From: Platanthera guangdongensis
Lineage: Eukaryota > Streptophyta > Magnoliopsida > Asparagales > Orchidaceae
DNA length: 64,000 nucleotides
Assembly: GCA_039583875.1 (NCBI GenBank)
Contig: CM077165.1
Span: forward strand, 76,372,757 to 76,436,756
Reading direction: 5' to 3'
Part shown: in pieces, positions 34,875-45,579 of the stretch
How positions within the stretch are numbered: the stretch's first letter is position 1
How the letters are laid out: each line of letters starts with the position of its first letter
The notes under the pieces: generated by a model
What the model was told of the DNA's origin: nothing
The model's database searches: none
What the model saw: only the letters and a program-made list of their open reading frames with translations
Program-made: the position numbers and the translations under genes

Positions 34875-35670
34875 CGAGTGACCTCCGGCTCTGCTAGCTA
34901 GGGGAGCCTGACAGCGGGATCTGCTCGGGGTCCACTAATACCACCATCGAGTGACTTCCAGCCCTGCCAGCTAGGTGAGAGCCTGGCAGCGGGATCTGCT
35001 CGAGGCCAAGGATGACACCGAGTGACTTCCAGCCCCGTCAGCTAGGTGAGAGCCTGACAGCGGGATCTGCTCGGGGTCCATTGCTACTACCATCGAGTGA
35101 CTTCCAGCCCTGTCAGCTAGGTGAGAGCCTGACAGCGGGATCTGCTCGAGGCTAAGGATGACACCGAGTGACTTACAACCCTGTTAGCTAGGTGAGAGCC
35201 TGACAGCGGGATCTGCTCGGGGTCCATTGCTACTACCATCGAGTGACTTCCAGCCCTGTCAGCTAGGTGAGAGCCTGACAGCGGGATCTGCTCGGGGTCC
35301 ATTGCTACTACCATCGAGTGACTTCCAGCCTTGTCAGCTAGGTGAGAGCCTGACAGCGGGATCTGCTCGAGGCCAAGGATGACACCGAGTGACTTCCAGC
35401 CCTGTCAGCTAGGTGAGAGCCTGACAGCGGGATCTGCTCGGGGTCCATTGCTACTACCATCGAGTGACTTCCAGCCCTGTCAGCTAGGTGAGAGCCTGAC
35501 AGCGGGATCTGCTCGGGGTCCATTGCTACTACCATCGAGTGACTTCCAGCCCTGTCAGCTAGGTGAGAGCCTGACAGCGGGATCTGCTCGAGGCCAAGGA
35601 TGACACCGAGTGACTTCCAGCCCTGTCAGCTAGGTGAGAGCCTGACAGCGGGATCTGCTCGGGGTCCATA
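34875..35670. repeat. Tat-1 tandem array: 11 monomers of 71 and 75 bp
   Basis: Two monomer forms, L (75 bp, ending GGGGTCCATTGCTACTACCAT) and S (71 bp, ending GAGGCCAAGGATGACAC), share their first ~55 bases. The order is L S L S L L S L L S L, so L-L-S forms a 221-bp higher-order unit. Each monomer holds the hairpin CTGTCAG...CTGACAG around CTAGGTGAGAGC. Hypervariable 3' tandem repeats are typical of Tat elements and have been proposed as a source of satellites. ORFs inside are artefacts of the repeat. Confidence 0.93.
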
Positions 35671-35758
35671 ATACATCACATTCCACCATGCAGGCCAATT
35701 ACAACGATATCAGAGAGCTTGAAAGAATTTATTATAATCAGAGTGTTGCTTACATGGT

Positions 35759-38700
35759 TCAGGGAAAAAAGCGTTTGAGGTCGTCACCACTCCAGGTGAG
35801 ACTCAAGGTCTCGCCCTCTACATTTTGGAGTCGATAGCCCCCCGATCCCAAGGCCGTCTTTACTATGAACGGTCCCTCCCAGCTGGGATTGAGTTTCCCC
35901 ACGGATGCTGACCTCCCTACTGCATCTACTTTCTTCAACACCAAGTCCCCCTCCACGAACTGCTTGATCCTGACATGCTTGTCAAAGTACTTGGCCATTC
36001 TTCTTTTTACCTCCTCTTGTCGGATGGCGGAAAGGTCTCTTACTTCTTCCACCATGTCAAGGGAGAGCCTCAGTTCCTCCTCATTCTCTGCTTGCCATTC
36101 CTCGCGGCCTTCCTTTGCTGCCACGACTCGCGGCGTTTGGACTTCGAATTCAATGGGGAGCACTGCCTCGCACCCGTGGGAGAGTTTGAAAGGGGTCTCT
36201 CCTGTAGCTGTGCTGGGGGTGGTTCTCAGGGCCCAAAGAACCGCGGGGAGCTGCTCCACCCAGCTCCCTTTCAGGTTCTCCACCTTTTTCTTGAGGAGGT
36301 TGACGATGATCTTGTTTGCGGCCTCCACTTGTCCGTTACTTCTGGGGTGATGGACCGAGGCGAACCTGAGATCGATCCCAAGCTATTCGCAAAAGCTAGT
36401 GAACTCGGCACTGGCGAACTGGGGCCCATTGTCTGTGACGATGGCCTGGGGCAGCCCATGGCGACAGATGATCTCCCCACATACAAAATTCCTGATCACC
36501 TGGGAGGTCACCTTAGCCAACGCTTTCACCTCCATCCACTTTGAGAAGTAGTCGATCATCACTAGGAGGAACCTCCTCTGACCACTGGCTTGGGGAAACG
36601 GCCCAACCAGATCCATTCCCCAGATTGCGAAGGGCCATGGGGCCGTGATACTACGGAGCCGTTGGGCCGGCTGCAGCTGGAGAGGGGCAAACAGTTGGCA
36701 CTTGTGACATCTTCTTGCGAATTCTGCAGCGTCCCGGCCCAGGGTGGGCCAAAAATAACCTTGCCTGACTATCCTTCCTTCCAGGGTCCGACTCCCGGAG
36801 TGACTTCCACATTCCCCGGAGTGGACCTCCTCCAAGATCCTTCGCACTTCTCCCTCGGTTACGCAGCGGGCCAGCATCCCTGAGAGGGTTTTTCTGTACA
36901 GCTGCCCGTCCTGGAGGAGGTAGTATGCTGATTTGTGTCTCAGCTTCTTCTTGTCTACCCCCTCCGGATACTCCCCTGCAGAGAGAAAAGCTACCACTGG
37001 GTCCATCCATGAAGCTTGCTGATCGATCTCCATGAGCTCTCCTTCTTCGATGGAGGGGCGGAACAGGTCGGTGATGGTGCCCCCCACCTGGGGTCCATGC
37101 TTAGCCAACTGATCGGCCTGTTCATTCTCTTCCCTGGGCACATGTTGGATGGCGAAAGTTTGGAAGGTTCCAATGATCCCCTTTACTTTGGCCAAGTACG
37201 ATCGCAGGGTGGGCTCCCTTGCCTCGAACTTCCCGTTGATTTGGGAGGCTATTACCATGGAGTCTGTGAGGACCTCCACATCTGACACTCCAAGCTCCCT
37301 GGCCAGGCGAAGCCCTGCTATCACGGCCTCGTACTCGGCCTGGTTGTTGGTAATGGGAAAGTGCACCACCACCGTTTGCTCGATTCGGGTCCCTTGGGGG
37401 CTTTCTAGGATCACTCCTACTCCTAAGGAATGCCTTCCTGATGCTCCATCCACTCTCACCTTCCAGGGAGCCGGGCGAGTAAGCTCTTCTTCCGCCACTT
37501 CAATCACGTAGTCAGCAAGGAAGTCGGCCATCGCCTGGGCTTTGATCGAGAGCCGCGGAACGAAGGAGACGTCGAACTCGCTCATCTCCACTGACCACTT
37601 AGCCAATCTGCCTGAATGCTCCACCCCCTCGAAGATGTTGCGGAGGGGATGGTCGGTCACCACTCGGATTGAGTGTGCCTGGAAGTAGGGTCGTAGTCTC
37701 CGAGCCGAGATGATTAGGGCGAACGCAAGCTTCTCCAAGATCGGATACCGGAGCTCAGCCTTCCTAAAGACCCGGCTCACATAATAGACTGGGAGCTGTC
37801 TCTTCCCTTCTTCTCGAACTAGGACCGAGCTCAAGGCCTCCGTCCCGACCCCCAAATACAAGAACAGATCCTCCCCCTCCTTCGGTCCTTGGAGCAGCGG
37901 AGCCTGTGTCAACTGCACCTTGAGGGCCTGGAAGGCCTCTTCACATTCCCTGCTCCATTCAAACCTCTGACCCCCCCTTAGCGTCTTGAAGAAGGGGGAG
38001 CACTTCTCCCCTTCCCGAGAGAGGAAGCGACTCAGCCCTGCTAGCTTCCCTGTCAACCGTTGGACCTCCTTTGCATTCCGCGGGGATCCCAGCTCCAAGA
38101 TGGCCTTGACCTTGTCTGGGTTCGGCTCGACCCCTGCGGGGGTGAGGAGATGCCCCAGAAACTTTCCCCTGCTGGCCCCAAAGACACATTTTAGTGGTTC
38201 AATCGCATCTTGTACTTGCGCAGGGTGGCGAAGGTCTCCTCCAGGTCCCGGAGGTGGGAGTCCACATCCCGGCTCTTGATCATGAGGTCATCTACATATA
38301 CCTCCAGATTCCTCCCTCTCTGCTCCTTGAAGACCCTATCCATCATTTTTTGGTAGGTGGCTCCAGCGTTCTTCAACCCAAACGGCATCATCTTATAGCA
38401 GTAGCAGCCGTCCCCCGTGATGAATGAGACATCCTTTATGTCCGGGGGGTGCATCCTGATCTGATGGTAACCTGAAAATGCATCTAAAAAACTCATTACA
38501 GAAAAACCGACGGCTGAGTCAACCAGCGCGTCGATCCGAGGCAAGGGGTAACAATCCTTAGGACAAGCTTTATTAAGAAGGGAAAAATCGATACACAACC
38601 GCCAGCGGCCGTCTCCCTTTTTGACCATCACAATGTTCGAGACCCAGCCAGGGTATTGAATTTCGGACACGAAGCCCGCTTTGAGAAGTTCCGCCACCTC

Positions 38701-39567
38701 CTCCCTGATGGGTTCTGCTAGCTTGTCCGCCGTGGATCTCTTTTTCTGCTGAACGGGGCGTGTTCCCGGGTCCAAGTTGAGGCGGTGGCAGGCCACATCC
38801 GCGTCAACCCCCGGCATCTCCGCGGCGCTCCAGGCGAAGATATCCACGTTCTTCTGGATGCACTCCAGCATCCTGCCCTGGTCTTCCGGGGTCAGCCCCC
38901 CGCTGACGCGGATCTTTTTCACCCTTCCTCCTCGGGTGAGCACCTCCAGCTCCACCACGTCCTCAGCTGCCTCCAGCCTGGATTGCTCCGCCCATCCTTC
39001 GGCGTCCCCTTCCTCCGGAGCGGGGATCTCTACCTCCATTGCCTCCTCCTCGACCCTCACCTCGGTCACCTCCTCCAAACTTCCTCCGGCCGCCTCCTCT
39101 GCGTAGCCCTTCTCTCCCAGCTCTTCCCCCTCAGCTCCCTCCTCGACCTCCTCCATCCTTCGCCCCATCTCCTCGGCTCCCTCCTGCCAAGAGATGGTGT
39201 TCACCGCAGTGACATAACACTCCCGCGCCACCTTTGGGTCTCCCCTAACCCTGACTTGTACCTCCTCGGTGTTGAACTTCAAGCATTGATGAAAAGACGA
39301 GGGGACGCAGCGGAAGGCGCTGATCAGGGGCCTTCCAAAGATGGCGCTGTAGCTGCTGGGGGCGTCCACAATGACGAACTTGCAGTTTCGGGACTGCCCC
39401 CCCAAGGTGACATGGAGTCCGACTCCTCCTTCTACCTCCTTCCTTTCTCCTGAAAACCCGAACAGGGGGCCATCCGAGGCCAGCACTCTTCTCGCCTCCA
39501 CCTTCATTGCGTCAAACGCCTTTTTGAAGACGACGTTGACGGAACTTCCGTTGTCCACGAGGATCCA
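35759..39567 (-). pseudogene. Tat-1 pol: protease, RT, RNase H, second RNase H, integrase
   Basis: Read from 39567 down. Protease: VDNGSSVNVVF (near 39550) and FGRPLISAF. Reverse transcriptase: WRLCIDFSLLNKACPKD (near 38600), MPFGLKNAGATYQ, YVDDLMIKS (near 38290). Gypsy RNase H: YYVSRVFRKAELRYP (near 37780). Second, archaeal-type RNase H: VRVDGASGRHSLGVG, then EYEAVIAGLRLAR, LTDS and ADQLAKHG (37460-37100). Integrase: HHCC zinc region (near 36770), Asp in GMDLVGPFP, Asp in VTDNGPQF, Glu in SNGQVEAANK. Breaks: TAA 39568-39570 joins it to gag, a frameshift near 38190, TAG 36383-36385. It ends with TGA-type stop region at 35759. Confidence 0.92.
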
Positions 39568-41145
39568 TTAGACGGTGAAGTTCTCGATGGCCGTCTTGAT
39601 GACCAGCGCATCACAGAACGGGTCCTCGTGGTCTGGTAGATCACTCCTGGAAAAGGTGATCCTCTCCTCTGGTGGCGGGGTTTGGGATGTAGAGGCGACG
39701 CTTCGCCGGTACATGGTGTGGAGGCTAGCCTTGCGGGAGGCCTCAATCCCTGCTCCCCCGTAGATCATCCCGATCCCTCCTCGGGTTCCCACGTCCACCC
39801 GGTCTTCACACCGATCCTCCTCCGCCCGAGGCAGGACCTCCTCGATCCTCACTTCCTGTCGCGCCCCCTGCTGCTGCTGCTGCTCCCTGTTCCCCCTCAT
39901 CTCCAAGAATTCCGGGCATGTGGCTGTTGCGTGCCCTTCTTCCTGATGGAAGTCGCAGTAGGGCAGCTCCACCCTAACCTCCCTCCTTCTTCTCCTCCAC
40001 GCTCCTCTCCTGGCCCCCAAGGCTATGGCCATGGCCTCCTCTTGATCGGGGAGCCGGGGCCTCTGGCCCTGCCTCCAACCTGGGGGGTGGAATTGGTCTT
40101 GCCTCCCCTGGAAGTGACCTCTTCCGAAGTTTCCCCTCTGAGGCCCCTGCCCCTGCCACTCTGGCCTCCAGCCTAGCCGACGGTCGGGCTCCTGGCGCCC
40201 CCACCCCGGCTGCTGCTGCCCTTGGAGCTGCCTCTGTTCCCTCTGCCTGGGCTCCCCTCTTCTTTCTTCCTGACCTCTTCCTCCCTTCGGCTCCCTCTCC
40301 TCCTCCGTGGCCCACCTGGCCAATTTCCTTGCAAACTCCGGGTTTGACACCTCCCCGTCAACCTCTCTCGCCGCTCTTTCCATCAACTCCTCATAGGAGA
40401 AGGGGGGAACTCTCTTCAGCTCCATTCGGAAGAATCCCTGCTGCAGGCCCAGGGTAAAGGCCATCATCAGACTATGGCCCGGCATCTCCTGGACCTGAGT
40501 AACCTCCTCCTGGAATCGGTCCACGTAGCTCCCCAGCGTCTCGTTCATCCCCTGCTTGATGTGAAACAGGGACTCGGACTCCTTCTTCCTCTTCTTCGAA
40601 GTGGTGAATCTCAGCATGAATCCTCGGTGCAAGTCCTCGAAGCAATAGATGGAGCTGGCCGGCAGCTGGTGGAACCACTCTCTCGCTTTTTCCCGGAGTG
40701 TGATGGCGAAGAGCCTGCACTTGAATCCGTCCGACATCTGACGGATGGAGACCACGTCCTCGAACCATTGGACATGCTGTACCGGGTCTCCCTTCCCAGT
40801 GTAATAGGACATCTCGGGCTCCCTAAACCCATCTGGAACTGGAGCTGAAGAGACCAGCTCGCTGAAAGGACTCCCTCCTCCCACTGGGCGAGCTGGCGAG
40901 TCCCGCGAGCCCAGCTCGCCGAAGCGACCTCGGCCTGCCGAGCCTGGGAAGAGCTCGCGCCCGGGGAGCTCGCACCCTCGGCCTTCCTCGGCCACTTCCT
41001 TCCCAGCTCGCCTGCCGGGCGCGTCCTCGCCCAATGAGGGGGCGGCCGCGATCTGATTCGCCGGAGTCGAGCACTCGGCCCGCGTGCCGAGTGCGAACTT
41101 GACCAAATTCAGCACCTCGCTTCTGAAGTCTTCGAACATTCCCAC
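39568..41145 (-). pseudogene. Tat-1 gag
   Basis: Open from ~41145 to TAA 39568-39570; pol continues in the same frame, so gag-pol was one polyprotein and this stop is probably a mutation. The first ATG in frame is 41139-41137 (MFEDFRSEVLNLVKF); the true start may be further upstream beyond the C run. The capsid domain of Retrotrans_gag type (PF03732) lies near 40820-40370 (VQWFEDVV, CRLFAITLREKAREWF, SYVDRFQEEV). A Gln/Arg/Gly-rich basic stretch follows, then a zinc-knuckle variant CDFHQEEGHATATC (near 39955). The His in the second position is typical of Tat elements. Confidence 0.88.
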
Positions 41146-41158
41146 TGTTGCGAGAGGC

Positions 41159-41179
41159 GGGGGGGGGGGGGGGGGGGGG
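41159..41179. repeat. Run of 21 G (C run in the Tat-1 leader)
   Basis: Homopolymer just upstream of gag in element sense. Length likely unstable; could form a G-quadruplex on the plus strand. Confidence 0.95.
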
Positions 41180-41250
41180 CGGCGAGCTCAGCCTGTCGGA
41201 TCCTTGTCCCGTCATTGAACTCGCGGGAACTTTTCTGTGCTGACCACGCT

Positions 41251-41268
41251 CCACGCTCACCGCACCAA
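41251..41268 (-). other. Primer binding site of Tat-1
   Basis: In element sense TGGTGCGGTGAGCGTGGA starts 2 bases after the 5' LTR end. The TGG start fits a tRNA CCA end; I cannot name the tRNA with confidence. Confidence 0.7.
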
Positions 41269-41270
41269 AA

Positions 41271-41906
41271 TGTTGAAACCGGAACCCGGCTTCCTTTGGA
41301 GCTCGCCCTTGGGGGAAAGGGGTGGTCTCGCGCCTACTTCGCTCCTGCAAGAAAAAACAACAAGACAAGGAGAAACAGACCCAAGGGCTCGGCGGGGAGG
41401 TCCCACCACAAACCCGGAAGATCTCAGAGCGCTTCCCCTCCTTAGCCTGAAGCCGAGCTAAGGTACCCTCAGAAAGCACTTAGAGAATTTGGGGAGAGGA
41501 GCTCAAGGAAAAAACTTGCTTTCAGGTGTACCCCTTGGGTCCTATTTATAGTTTTTGAAATCCGGACTGCCAATAACCAAAACAACTGACCTGAAAATAC
41601 CAAAAAAACCCTCGGCTGGGTCTGCCAACAGCCAAACTCCGCTGTTTTGAAGGGCTACGGGCAGACCAGCAGGGGTAAAACAGTAAAAAGTACCTCTGTC
41701 CCCCAGGCGAGCTGGGACCCCTGGCCACCTCGGCATGCTTTGTTCGCCAGCTGCTGCCGAGCTCCACTGCGAGGGCGCGAGCCTCAGCCCGCTCCTGCTG
41801 TTGCCGAGCTCGCCTGCTGCTGCCGAGCTCGCCGAGCTCGCCGAGCTGCTCTCAGCCTGATCAGTTTGGCCCTTGTTGACCTTGCTCGCCGGACACGGGT
41901 TGTACA
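41271..41906 (-). repeat. 5' LTR of Tat-1 (636 bp)
   Basis: Element sense TGTACAACCC to GGTTTCAACA. TATAAATA at 41543-41550 is the likely promoter. GCCGAGCTCGCC repeats lie at 41802-41850 (U3). Confidence 0.95.
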
Positions 41907-41911
41907 CTACT

Positions 41912-42021
41912 ATTGTCACTAATTCTCTGATAAATTCTAAAAACAGTAAAAAGATTTTAAGTTACTTTATTCACCCCCCCCCCCTCATCTAGAGTAAATT
42001 AGATCTATCCCCTATCTTTCA
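41912..42021 (+). repeat. SirB-1 3' LTR, segment 3
   Basis: The last 110 bases of the LTR after the CTACT duplication. TTTATTCACCCCC, a long C run, CTAGAGTAAATTAGATCTA and the end CTTTCA match the end of the SirB-2 LTR (52060-52109). Confidence 0.88.
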
Positions 42022-42171
42022 CCTTCGTTAGCTCCGACCTAAGGACTTCTATCTCAAGTCCTCCTCAAAATTAACTCCACCTTATTATGTTCCATGAGAG
42101 ATCTATACTTAGGGACATTCGCCCATTTTATATTACTTGTGCGACCGGTACACTTGCCGTTCAATGCATCA
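42022..42171 (+). repeat. AthX 5' LTR, last 150 bp
   Basis: CCTTCGTTAGCTCCGACC to TTCAATGCATCA, matching 48316-48465. The rest of the LTR lies left of SirB-1, outside the window. Confidence 0.88.
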
Positions 42172-42177
42172 AGTTTT

Positions 42178-42195
42178 TGGCATTATTGCCGGGGA
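42178..42195 (+). other. Degenerate primer binding site of AthX
   Basis: TGGCATTATTGCCGGGGA differs at three positions from the Ath-1 site TGGCGCCGTTGCCGGGGA (58520). It suggests an Asp-tRNA primer with mutations. Confidence 0.75.
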
Positions 42196-42456
42196 ACACA
42201 GTCGTGTGAGTTTTTGGAGAGGGAGATATGAGATATAAGCACTTTTTCATTTGTACATTCATGTTTCTTCTTTACTTTACTTTTTAGAATTTGTTGCTTA
42301 TTTTTATTTGTGTCCCTTTTCGGATTTTTGGTAGAAAGCGGGCCCGTGCTATTTTTATTCTAGTGTGTAGCACCATTTCGGTAAATATTTTTGTTCACGA
42401 TGTATTTTGTAGCCGATTTCCGTCTCTATGACACTTTGCTCTGATACATCAATGCC

Positions 42457-43704
42457 ATGGCTGTTTTAAATGCCGAGCAGTGTATTCGATGTTTGCTATG
42501 TCAAGGTATAGGCCATATGGAGAAGGATTGCCCTCTCTTGTGCGATCCTTATCCCTCTGAGGGCGTGTGCGCAACAACCTCCCATTCATGGAAGACTGTT
42601 GTGGATAGGCCTACCAGGGTATTGTCTGGCATATACAATGACATCGCTCATATGGCTCATTCTTTACCAATTGAGATTATCGGAGAATCTCTCGCTGCAT
42701 ACAGATCCTTCATGGGTCCCTCGCTCCCATTTTACGAGCTTCCCTTGAGTGATGACGATCACTCTGGTGTTAGCCAGCAAAAAGTGGATCGGGAACTCAT
42801 AGGCGCTCCTGTATGGGATGCAGAGATTATTCCTGTCAACAGGGTGGCGTCTGCGAATTATTTTTTGATGGGGCCTGCTCATTCAGTGCTTGATTTTGAG
42901 AGCAGTTTCGCCCATCTGCAATTTTTGCCTGAGTTTGCCACTCCTTAATTTTTCTTGTGAGTTGGGTGATGATGTCATATTCATGGGTGATTCGGCGCAC
43001 GAGGTTGCGCCAAAGTGGGATGATGACTCTACTATCTCCGACGGATAAGATGGATCTTCGGAACATTGTTATGCACCCCGGTGGGATAAGGAATATCCTC
43101 TTTCTAATGTGGAGGTTTGCACCTCCTTATTGGACGAGGCCGTCCCCCTTACCACAATGGACCTGAGTTCTCACCCCCAAAATACGACTCGTATGACATC
43201 GATGGTGATCTATGCTTGGATCCTTCTGGGAGTGAGACCGAGACCACTCCCCTTATTTTTGATTATTTTAGTTCTTCATCTCCTTTATTTCTTGATCCCC
43301 TTTTTGTATCTGAGCCTGTGCGGGTTGAGTCTTCGCAGGTGCTTCAGGAGGAATAGGAGCTGTCTGCTCGAGTCATGGATAATAGCATCCTCTTTCGCGA
43401 GGAGGTTGATTCCTCCTCTGTTTAGGAATCTCCATTTATTGCTCTCTCCTCCTACCATCTCCTCGTAGACGATACCTTGTCAAGTAAGGATATATTTTGT
43501 AGTGAGATGAGCGAGGACCAGTGCTCCCCCTCTTCTTACTTCCTATTTCCTCTACCTGTGTTTGGCAGGTATTATTATTTAGGTTGAGGGATAAATGCTT
43601 TATCGCCGTATCGGTACTTGCTTCCGCAATGGATGTTAGGGAAGTTACCTGTGCATTTTTCATTTCATAGGCTCATTAGCATGGAATTTTCGTCTCTCAA
43701 ATAA
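42457..43704 (+). pseudogene. AthX ORF with zinc knuckle, function unknown
   Basis: Clean open part 42457-42948 (163 codons) from the first ATG after the leader. A CCHC knuckle CLLCQGIGHMEKDC lies at residues ~12-26, then no domain I recognise. Related-looking coding continues in other frames to ~43704: the pattern AP-x-WD occurs near 42805 (APVWDAE), 43006 (APKWDDD) and 43077 (APRWDKE), and the tail is Ser/Asp/Glu-rich (for example DYFSSSS near 43260). The frame changes and stops after 42948 indicate decay. It could be the nucleocapsid end of a gag whose capsid part is missing. Low certainty on extent. Confidence 0.5.
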
Positions 43705-44201
43705 GTCTTGTTGGGATAACAATAGCCCCAGTACTTATCTAGGAGTATGATTAGTTAGTTAATTTTTACCGTTTTAGAAATAGTTGTGCGTGTTGTTTAT
43801 TTTGTTTTTGCCTTAATGCACGCTTGCGAGATTTTTGTATGCTTGCGCCTAATTCGGGAAGATTTCCTAGTCGCTCAGGAGGTTCTTTGTTCCATTTGCT
43901 TTTGTTTTTCTTGCTCTTATTGCAGGATGAGAATTCCCGGAGAAAATGAGGCGAATCGGGCTGTTTTTGCAAAACGCACGGTTTGGGGAAAACGGGCGCA
44001 GCAAAAATGCATGACCGTGCGTTTTTTTTATTTATAAAAATGCTGGTCGAGGGATTTTGACGCATGCTGTCCCTAATTCCCGTGCGTCTGCTGCAGTCGC
44101 CCGCTTCTCCTCCATCTTCTTCGATAAGATCTCCTTCTGCTCCTCCAAATCATCCCTCATTCCTCACCTCTTTCCCTTTCTCCCTCTCTCTCCTCATTGC
44201 C

Positions 44202-45579
44202 ATGGGATATAAGAAGGTGATTACCAAGTTGTGAAACTTCGGTGGTGCCTCCTCCTCCTCCTCTATGCGGACTACGGTTCCGGCGGTGTCGGAAGATGCT
44301 CCGGATGCTCCGATGAATACTGAAGATGTAGAGCGGATGCTTTGTTTTGGGCGACCTGAGAAGATCACGAGGTTTGATCGTTTGGTCCAAAAAGCATTTT
44401 TGGATTTTTGTTTCATTTCGGACGAGGAGCTTGCGGCCGTCGGTCTAAAGCTAGATGTGGAACGTTTACTCGACGTCGGGTTCGTGGCGTCATCTCTTCT
44501 CCATTGTGGAGACCGGATTTCACGAACCCACGCTCGGATTCCTCTCCACCTTCCGCATTCTGTAGCGACATGACACAGCTATCAGTGAGTCCACTGCGGT
44601 GACATTCCGGATGAACTTACGACCTTACACTTTTAGTGTTGGTATGCTTGCTGTTTATGTGGGTGTATACATGGTTGATGAACTCACGGAGTCGGGCGTT
44701 CTTACCCGACCCTTTGAGTTCCCAACCGGTGCTTCTCCCCACATATTCTGGCAAGATATCTCCGGGCTATCACAGTATTACAAGGCGCGGTCAGCCAAGT
44801 CGTCCCATATCATCTCTCCCGCGCTCCGCTATGTTCAGTACTTGATCTGGCAGACCATCAACTCCCGCTCGATGAGTCAGAATGTAGCAGGGTGGTCAGA
44901 TATTCTCTACCTCTACATCATATATCATGGCATACCTCTCCAACTCGACCAGGTTCTTGTGGATTACTTCATTCACCAGGCCACATACGTGCCTCTGAAG
45001 GCCATCGTTCGTTTGCACTTTATTACGCGAATTGCCAAGGGATTAGGAGTTTTTGACACTTTGCCCGCCATGACTCTCGTTTCCCGTGGCGATTTAATTT
45101 CGGCCACCATGATGATCGCCTTCAGATTGGTATGTCGTGTTTCCTCTGGCGGTACGTGGCGCTACGTTATTCGTATTGTCGAGCGTGAGCAGCCAGCTAT
45201 GGCTTCTTCTATGGATGAGGGATCCTCTTCGGAGTCCCGCTGGCCTGACGATGTCGCTCCGGTGCATCCCGTGCCCTTGGCCCTAGCACCTTCTTTTGCC
45301 CATGCCTTGCATCGTAGGAGTTTCGCAGAGGATTATCCCGACTTCTACGGGCAGCATATGCAGATGGAGGAGTTGTTGCACGAGCAGTACGACATGACAA
45401 TGCACATTGTTGACTTTCTTCAAGTGCCCCGAGCTTCCGCTACTCGAGTTTCTACTTCTCATTCCCGCACTCCGCCTCCGCCTCCATCTTTTCCCGATCA
45501 GCCTCACTGTCTACTGCTTTTCTCCTCGCATGGGGTTGTTTGTTACTTTTCTTCATTGTTTGTGTTTTTGTTGATTTGA
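44202..45579 (+). pseudogene. AthX ATHILA ORF-1-like gene
   Basis: ATG 44202 in the context TTGCCATGGG (MGYKKVITKL). The frame has TGA at 44232, shifts near 44510, has TAG near 44563, and then is open to TGA 45577-45579. Landmarks: RFDRLVQKAF and FCFISDEEL (N-terminal), GFLSTFRIL, VTFRMNLRPYTFSVGMLAVY, then RYVQYLIWQTINSRS and DILYLYIIYHGIPLQLDQVL (two helices resembling the plant transposon fold), and a C-terminal part with Pro runs near 45475. The order fits the ATHILA ORF-1 family (PF03078), from memory of its pattern. In Athila this gene follows pol; here pol is absent. Function unknown. Confidence 0.65.

Larger units (their letters stand above)
29786..41906 (-). mobile_element. Tat-1: full-length Ty3/gypsy Tat element
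   Basis: 12.1 kb, minus strand, flanked by CTACT (29781-29785 and 41907-41911). In element order: 5' LTR 41271-41906, primer site, gag, pol with two RNase H domains, tandem array (34875-35670), two antisense genes on the plus strand (30601-34235), polypurine tract, 3' LTR 29786-30420. The extra RNase H, the antisense extra ORFs and the repeat array near the 3' end are known marks of the Tat lineage (for example Grande and Retand). GC-rich compared with its neighbours. The LTRs differ at roughly a dozen of 635 positions. Confidence 0.95.
2215..42021 (+). mobile_element. SirB-1: Sirevirus 3' half, split by nested insertions
   Basis: This is the right part of a SirB element: pol 3' part (2215-3834), third ORF (4226-7023), polypurine tract and 3' LTR. 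The LTR is in three pieces (7186-7723, 28886-29785, 41912-42021), separated by SirC and Tat-1, which left duplications ATTAA and CTACT. Joined, the LTR is about 1.55 kb, close to the 1522-bp LTR of SirB-2. The 5' half lies to the left of SirA-2, outside the window. Right of 42021 the sequence is the 5' LTR of AthX, so SirB-1 inserted there. Confidence 0.88.

Noticed and set aside
35117..35535. Two repeated minus-strand ORFs
   Set aside because: They are offset by exactly 221 bp and simply read the tandem array.
40160..40411. Opposite-strand ORFs over Tat-1 gag
   Set aside because: Shadows of the GC-rich gag frame without any domain.
44599..45579. Possible host gene
   Set aside because: It lies between a primer site and purine tract of AthX, with an LTR on each side, and matches the ATHILA ORF-1 layout; an element gene is simpler.
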